Positions 7,517-11,579 of a stretch of DNA of 11,579 bases are shown here, piece by piece. Source of the stretch: Chromera velia. Its lineage: Eukaryota > Sar > Chromeraceae. Below the pieces are notes generated by a model. It saw only the letters and a list, made by a program, of their open reading frames with translations, had not been told where the DNA came from and made no database searches. The position numbers and the translations under genes are program-made. The stretch's first letter is position 1. Each line of letters opens with the position of its first letter. The stretch is from positions 1 through 11,579 of the forward strand of contig JAHBMJ010003234.1 of NCBI GenBank assembly GCA_018398765.1. The letters run 5' to 3'.

Positions 7517-7567
<51 letters not shown>

Positions 7568-9244
7568 GGCCTGAAGACATGGCATAATTTCCGTTTTTGT
7601 CGTCTCCCTGCCATGAGAGAAAGAAGCGAAAATCGCAAAGACTCTCTTTACTGTCGTGATTCGTCTTCTCTTCGCACGTCCCCCGTGGATCCGAACAGAC
7701 ACCCCCCCTGTCTGCAGCGACCTTCCTGCAGGCAGGTGAAGGAAGAAAAGTGGGAGGGAAACAGAGACAAAAAAGGGAACAGAATTATGTGCCGAGACAG
7801 AGACGTTTTTTGAGAAGAACACTGACAGACTCCAAGCCTGGCATGTGACTCTTCTTGAGTGATGGAGAGGAAGGAAACACATCGGGACCCCCCTCTCCAC
7901 TATTCTTCGTTCGTGCATCCGGCAACTGACCGACGAACTGAGTGCACTCTCTTTCAGACTGTGCTTGTGACTGCATCGTGAGTGTCTGTGTAGGTATGCT
8001 TTTTTGTACCGACTGACGTGCTGGTTGTGTTCTCTTCCCACTGCAAGTCTGGTCCCACCAGCGTCAACGTGTGGTAGGCCTGCAGACACGCCCCCGCGTC
8101 GGAGGAGGTACAGACGCCGTCGCACTTGTTGTCCCAATTGAGGGACTTCACCTCCCCTGCCTCCATGTTAATCGTCAGAGAAGAGAAAACCGCAAAACGG
8201 TCGTTGATGGCGTACACCGTCGGACACGAGACGCTGGTGTCGCGTCCCCCAGCTGCCTTGGTTGCTGACGTCAGACACTGCAGAGAAAGAAAAAAGAGAA
8301 AAGTGGTGTCATGAGACTTGTATGCGTTCACGTCTGATGAAGCCACACAAAGTTGTGGTCGGTTCGGGTGTTTCATGCACACACACGGGCCGAAGAGAAG
8401 TGGACCGAAGAGATTGAAAGCAAGCACAGGGAAGGCGCCAACTAAAGTTGGAATATGCGAGTCATGTATGAACCTCCTATCTGGAGTGTCCGGTAGAGAG
8501 AGGGAGAGAAAGTCGACGCCCGCCCCGAGAAAAAGCGACAAGTGAAGGGCATTATGTGTTTTCGATTGGTATGCTGAACACCATTTCTTGTGCGGTCACA
8601 AAGTCACAAACAGAATGGAGTTCAAGCTAAAGTTTCCTTTCTTTAAAACTCTTTTCTTCTCCCCGTTTTCCACTCCCTCCCCCATTGACTCACGTCGAGT
8701 GCAAACGCGTTCTCTGTCTGCTTCGTAGACACCCACGCGTACGCTCTTCTGTCACCGTCAGTCCCGTAAGAGAGCGCCTCTATGAACGCTGCAGAAACGC
8801 ATGCAAAGAGTCAATCAGAGGAATCAGTGATCCATTCAATTTCCTCCTGCAACAGCAGCAAAAGACGTCAAGGAGACTGATGCGAGACTGCTGTGTGTGT
8901 GTCAGCAACCGGGTCTTCATTTTGTGCGTCGCTCTGTTTGTCTGCCTGTACATCCTGTCTCTCCGATTGTCTGTGGCTCTATGAGTCTGCCTACCTGGCT
9001 GCCTGTCCGTCTACCAGTTTGCTCTTCCATCATCAGCCTGACTTACTTCCAGTGAGGTCCGGAACAACAAGATCGTCCACGGTGACTTGGAAGATCGTAC
9101 GCACGATTGACGAGTCGTTGACGGAGGACCCCAGCATCCCCACAAACACGCAGATCTGAGTGGTGTCACCCTGCAAGAAGGCAGGCAGGCAACCAGGAGT
9201 CCCCAGATTAAGTCGCATATGCGGACACTCATGGTCTGTCCGAG

Positions 9245-9318
<74 letters not shown>

Positions 9319-10123
9319 TGTGTGTGCCTCTCTCAGACAGAGGCAGAGAAGGGAAGAGAGAAGAAGCGTCCAAGAGAGTGACAGCAGGCTGGCGAAAGAG
9401 TGATACGGTGCACGGAAACATGGGAAGAGCCTGAAGGAAGGCAAGCGATCGATGTGGAGGCTTTTTAGACCGGCAGGTCACCACTTTTGCAGAAGCAAAC
9501 GTGGGCCGCATCGCCAGCAGGGCAAAATGAATGGAAATAGGACGAGGCTGGCAGGCAGGAGAGAGGGAAGCTGGGAGAAGCGGGACGGAGGGACGGAGAG
9601 GTCAATGCGAGGACAAGGCAGGCAGAAGCCAGGAGACGGCATGGGATGTGATGAGTGATGAATGGGGTCTGTGAATGGTTCGTTGGAGGTTAAGAGCGGT
9701 AGACAGACGGGACATGGACACACTTAACGAGCTCACAGGAAGGCTGAAGTGGGAAGGCGATTTCTCTTGCAAGAGATGCGAAGGGAGACGAGGCAGAAGG
9801 AGAAGGAGACGGGGAGGAGAGAGAGAAGATGGACGCAGTACAAAAGTGGTTTGGCGTGGAGTGATGAGGTAGAAGGGTTTGCAGGATCAACAGAGGGAAG
9901 AGAAGGGGTGGTGCAGAGATAGCGACAGGAGGACACTGACCAGTGAGTATGGGCCCACAGGGCTAGTCGGGCAGATTGGTGAGGTGCCAGCGAGGAGCCT
10001 TTCTGTTCGTAGAGGCTTCTTTTTCAAAAAGGGAAAGGGCAGAGACTGAGTGGACTCAGGGTGGACCATGACGGCAAGTGCTGCTAAGACAGCAAGACGG
10101 GAGAAAATATACTTCAAGATCAT
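7002..10123 (-). CDS. Secreted cysteine-bearing protein with Gly/Ser-rich tail (multi-exon, unknown family)
   Basis: Seen: ATG at 10123 starts MILKYIFSRLAVLAALAVMV, a basic-then-hydrophobic signal peptide. Downstream exons 9547-9471, 9170-9047, 8788-8694, 8277-8018, 7725-7652 and 7186-7002 join in consistent phases (1-0, 0-1, 1-0, 0-2, 2-1, 1-stop). With the one base carried in, they total exactly 272 codons including the stop. Cys sits in CPAGDAAHVCFC, QICVF, SCPTVY, NKCDGVCTSSDAGAC and GVCSDPRGTC. The model has 12 Cys in all, an even number that suits disulfides. The tail is a long Ser/Gly run ending GWGSWFGLKS, with no membrane segment or GPI-type hydrophobic end. I do not recognise the family. 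The link between exon 1 (phase-0 donor) and 9547 (phase-1 acceptor) is unresolved, so one small exon is probably missing. Likely exported or cell-surface associated, by inference. Confidence 0.6.
7508..7569. repeat. Compound CA / GA / poly-G microsatellite
   Basis: CA units run to about 7534, GA to about 7557, then a run of G to 7569. It lies in the intron between the last two exons of the minus-strand gene, where it reads C-run, TC, TG in transcript sense. Confidence 0.95.
7652..7725 (-). CDS. Secreted-protein gene, small Cys exon
   Basis: The acceptor CTTCACCTGCCTGCAG ends at 7726 and the donor GTAAAG begins at 7651. The exon is 74 nt, phase 2 to phase 1, reading KVAADRGGVCSDPRGTCEEK then TNHD, with two Cys. 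It links the phase-2 donor at 8017 to the phase-1 acceptor of the last exon. A second CTGCAG acceptor 14 nt further on would shorten it and require a different upstream donor (GTACAA at 8009). Confidence 0.5.
8018..8277 (-). CDS. Secreted-protein gene, main Cys-bearing exon
   Basis: The acceptor TTTCTTTCTCTGCAG ends at 8278, after a long pyrimidine tract. The frame in phase 0 reads CLTSATKAAGGRDTSVSCPT, then VYAINDRFAVFSSLTINMEA, then SLNWDNKCDGVCTSSDAGAC and LQAYHTLTLVGPDLQ, with five Cys. The preferred donor is GTCAGT at 8017 (phase 2). GTGGGA at 8041 is an alternative in the same phase and would shorten the exon by 24 nt. Confidence 0.65.
8694..8788 (-). CDS. Secreted-protein gene, small exon
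   Basis: The acceptor GCGTTTCTGCAG ends at 8789 and the donor GTGAGT begins at 8693. The exon is 95 nt: two bases complete the previous codon, then 31 codons encode FIEALSYGTDGDRRAYAWVS and TKQTENAFALD, ending in phase 0. It provides exactly the phase 1-to-0 change needed between its neighbours, which strongly supports it. Confidence 0.65.
9047..9170 (-). CDS. Secreted-protein gene, exon
   Basis: The acceptor CTTCTTGCAG ends at 9171 on the minus strand, and the donor GTAAGT begins at 9046. The exon is 124 nt, phase 0 to phase 1. It encodes GDTTQICVFVGMLGSSVNDS and then SIVRTIFQVTVDDLVVPDLTG, an alternating hydrophobic pattern that suggests beta-strands. The intron 9171-9470 carries the compound TTTC/CT/TG microsatellite. 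Confidence 0.65.
9245..9326. repeat. Compound TTTC / CT / TG microsatellite
   Basis: TTTC units run to about 9279, CT to 9300 and TG to about 9326. It lies in the intron 9171-9470 of the minus-strand gene. Open frames across it are repeat artefacts. Confidence 0.95.
9471..9547 (-). CDS. Secreted-protein gene, Cys-rich exon
   Basis: The acceptor CCTGCCTGCCAG on the minus strand ends at 9548, after a strong pyrimidine tract. The donor, at 9470, is GTCTAA, which is weak. The exon enters in phase 1 and leaves in phase 0. It encodes SSYFHSFCPAGDAAHVCFCK followed by SGDLP, with three Cys. The phases agree with the following exon. Confidence 0.45.
9690..9800 (-). CDS. Candidate small exon between exon 1 and 9547
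   Basis: A minus-strand stretch reads EIAFPLQPSCELVKCVHVPS, with an acceptor-like CCCACTTCAG ending at 9744. A phase-0 to phase-1 exon is needed here to link exon 1 to the exon at 9547. Donor-like sites GTGAGC and GTGTCC fall inside the stretch, but I could not find boundaries that are strong at both ends. Confidence 0.2.
   Translation of the reverse strand, partial: PSASSPFASLAREIAFPLQPSCELVKCVHVPSVYRS
9941..10123 (-). CDS. Secreted-protein gene, exon 1 with signal peptide
   Basis: The ATG is the rc of 10121-10123. The 61 codons encode a signal peptide (hydrophobic core LAVLAALAVMV, likely cleaved near STQS), then LPFPFLKKKPLRTERLLAG and SPICPTSPVGPYSL. The donor GTCAGT begins at 9940, leaving phase 0. 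The same GTCAGT donor appears in the divergent gene at 10936. A plus-strand frame across the same bases is a shadow. Confidence 0.6.
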
Positions 10124-10342
10124 TGGAAAAGTTCGACGGCAGCCTCTGAGGAGCTATCTAAGTCCAAGAGTAGATATACAGCGTGTCCGGGCTGTCGGCT
10201 GGAAGAATGCGTCGGTAAGTGAGCTTGCTTGTTACGTGCTTTTCCAAGACAAATGGGAAAGTTGGCCAGCCAATCTGATTGTTTGATCTGATTGTGCAGA
10301 AAGCTGCCAGGAAGGTCAATGGCAGGAACTCGCTACAGCCTA

Positions 10343-10356
10343 CAGCTATATAGCTG
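10343..10356. repeat. Perfect 14-bp palindrome
   Basis: CAGCTATATAGCTG reads the same on both strands and lies between the two divergent genes. It could bind a dimeric factor or be chance. Confidence 0.6.
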
Positions 10357-10393
10357 CTGCATTTTTGTGGCCGGCTTTGTGTGTTGTTTCGAT

Positions 10394-10405
10394 CATGCGC
10401 GCATG
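10394..10405. repeat. Perfect 12-bp palindrome with GCATGC core sequence
   Basis: CATGCGCGCATG runs straight into GCATGCATG. Known: TGCATGC-type motifs are targets of some ApiAP2 factors in apicomplexans. Whether that applies to this organism is inference. Confidence 0.45.
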
Positions 10406-10428
10406 CATGTGTTGCACGCTCATTTGTC

Positions 10429-10500
10429 GACGCACGCAGGGTCCCGGAAAGTTAATTTCGACATATATAGGCGTATTGACGCACGCAAGGCCCCGGAAAG
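10429..10500. repeat. Two copies of a 23-bp direct repeat, 49 bp apart
   Basis: Copies lie at 10429-10451 and 10478-10500 and share GACGCACGCA at the start and CCCGGAAAG at the end, with two differences in 23 bases. They sit in the intergenic region between two divergent genes, so paired factor-binding sites are possible. Confidence 0.65.
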
Positions 10501-10812
10501 CGAACTGAGGCGCGTGACGGTCTGCATGTATTGGAGAATTTTAGCTCATTAATCGGAAAATTAATCGTATTAATTACAGAAATTCGCGACTTGAGCAGCA
10601 TTGAAAACAGTCTTTCTTCCAGTTCTAGGCAACCTCTCTTGCCATTTTCCCTTCAATTCCACCCGACGGAATCAGATCTTTAACATACTCGCTGTGTTTC
10701 CCCGCACAAGCCAAGAGTCCTTCTTTTGAAAGCACACTCAGCAACACCTATTGAAGGCTGGTAGGACAGGCGATCCAGGTTGCCGTTCCTGGCACATTCC
10801 TCTGAGGACACA

Positions 10813-10935
10813 ATGAAGTGCTTCTGTCTTCTGCTCTCTTGTGGGGCAATTCTCTCACTAGCAGAGGAGAGCGCGCCGAGGCGGAGGGCCTCGTTCAGAG
10901 CAGCGGCAAACGCAGCTGATGTGGTGGCTGGACAG
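10813..10935 (+). CDS. First exon of a predicted secreted protein, 3' part unresolved
   Basis: The ATG at 10813 starts MKCFCLLLSCGAILSLAEES, a textbook signal peptide with likely cleavage after SLA. It is followed by APRRRASFRAAANAADVVAG and Q. The donor GTCAGT begins at 10936 and leaves phase 0. An upstream in-frame TTG at 10780 would put residues before the signal peptide, so ATG 10813 is preferred. No matching later exon is certain: an acceptor-like TCGTCTTACAG ends at 11513, but reading on in phase 0 gives only nine codons (RVRESEKGM) before TAG. The rest of the gene may lie beyond the window. Function unknown. Confidence 0.55.
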
Positions 10936-11543
10936 GTCAGTCAGAGAGCGCTTTATCTTCTTTGTGCTTGCGTGTAGGAGTGAAGCAAGGCTTCAAGACA
11001 CAAGGAGTACCTTCTGTGCTTTGTTCACGATGTTGATGCTCTTTGAGAACCAATGAGAAGCGAATTGAGGGAGGAGGCAAAGACACCAGTGCATGTACAT
11101 GTGTATATATTATGTATTATGTATGTATTTCTATGAAAGCGAACCAGCGCACACGATCGAAGGGGTAAGCGTGCGTCACAAGGGCACAGGGCGGACCGTT
11201 TTTTCCAGCGTACAGTATGGGGGGAAAGAGTTAGGCTGGAGAGGCTAGTCGGTTGGCAGTTGAAACAGAAGAAGAATGTGATCGGCAGACCAGCAGATTG
11301 AAGGGAGTGCGAGGGAGAGCTGATCGATCGGTGAAAAGAATAGAGAAGGGGGAAAAAGGAATCAGAGGAACATGATGAGAAGACAAGATCCACGGAGTAC
11401 GAAACACCAGAGAATTCTCTCTGTATCTTTCGGAGGGGGGAGATTTATTTGATTTGAGTCCAGGTGAGCATGTATCTGAAAGAAGGCACGCACGCTTCTC
11501 TTTCGTCTTACAGCGTGTGAGGGAGTCAGAGAAAGGGATGTAG

Positions 11544-11546
<3 letters not shown>
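10936..11546. other. Probable intron or unresolved sequence of the plus-strand secreted-protein gene
   Basis: No convincing exon seen. The stretch contains a TATGTATTATGTATGTAT-type patch near 11107-11128 and pyrimidine tract plus AG combinations near 11513. The minus-strand frame 11393-11025 has no motif and ignores the splice signals, so I treat it as chance. Confidence 0.4.

Positions 11547-11579
<33 letters not shown>
11547..11579. repeat. GA repeat at right contig edge
   Basis: An uninterrupted GA run up to the last base. Together with the poly-G at the left, it suggests the contig ends at unresolvable repeats. Confidence 0.9.

Larger units (their letters stand above)
10124..10812. promoter_or_regulatory. 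Intergenic region between divergent secreted-protein genes
   Basis: This 689-bp region separates two start codons facing away from each other, each beginning a signal-peptide exon, so it should hold both promoters. It contains two perfect palindromes (10343-10356 and 10394-10405), a TATATA at 10464-10469, a 23-bp direct repeat (10429 and 10478) and an AT-rich patch with ATTAATCG twice near 10548-10568. No experimentally known element can be named from sequence alone. Confidence 0.5.

Noticed and set aside
7460-8137. 225-codon minus-strand frame across 7460-8137
   Set aside because: It runs through a microsatellite and predicted introns in a different frame from the phase-consistent exon chain.
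8685-8984. Plus-strand frame MTHVECKRVLCLL... with a hydrophobic end
   Set aside because: It lies opposite the well-supported minus-strand exon 8788-8694 and its intron. The hydrophobic end comes from intron sequence.
10050-10286. Plus-strand frame of 78 codons overlapping exon 1 of the minus-strand gene
   Set aside because: No motif. The opposite strand carries a clear signal peptide with ATG and donor.
10429-10500. CRISPR-like array from the 23-bp repeats
   Set aside because: Only two imperfect copies, in a eukaryotic intergenic region with no associated genes.
11514-11543. Possible second exon of the plus-strand secreted gene after TCGTCTTACAG
   Set aside because: In the required phase it gives nine codons and then TAG. 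Possible, but too short to call as a real terminal exon.

Overview
This window looks like nuclear DNA of an intron-rich eukaryote with a mosaic base composition. The coding parts are GC-balanced, with GT/AG introns of about 250-500 nt and long compound microsatellites (CT/GT, CA/GA, TTTC, GAA). These are interrupted by AT-rich stretches. My best guess is an alveolate alga such as the chromerid Chromera velia, but this rests on style only and no marker gene proves it. Both ends are simple repeats (poly-G then GA at the left, GA at the right), so this is probably a whole short contig broken at microsatellites. Genes running off either end are therefore incomplete.

Layout. (1) 123-3535, plus strand: the 3' part of a multi-exon WD40 gene that most resembles the nucleolar ribosome-biogenesis factor WDR75/UTP17 (t-UTP part of the small-subunit processome). 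Three exons join cleanly in phase, one is unresolved, and the last large exon ends at 3535. (2) 3536-7001: an AT-rich, gene-poor stretch between the 3' ends of two convergent genes. It holds a 232-bp miniature inverted-repeat element (4625-4856) with 16-bp terminal inverted repeats and a perfect flanking duplication, sitting inside a minus-strand reading frame. It also holds a GAA tract, a zinc-finger-like minus-strand remnant (6163-6498) and many short tandem duplications. (3) 7002-10123, minus strand: a multi-exon gene for a secreted, cysteine-bearing protein with an N-terminal signal peptide and a C-terminal Gly/Ser-rich tail. Six 3' exons chain together in phase to a stop at 7002. (4) 10124-10812: intergenic DNA between two divergent genes, with a 23-bp direct repeat and two perfect palindromes. 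(5) 10813 onward, plus strand: the first exon of a second predicted secreted protein, followed by an intron or unresolved sequence to the end.

The WD40 gene is housekeeping in character. The two divergent signal-peptide genes may share control sequences, which is inference. I found no rRNA, tRNA or CRISPR. The best candidate for something new is the miniature transposon with its target duplication and split open frame, followed by the unrecognised secreted cysteine-rich protein.
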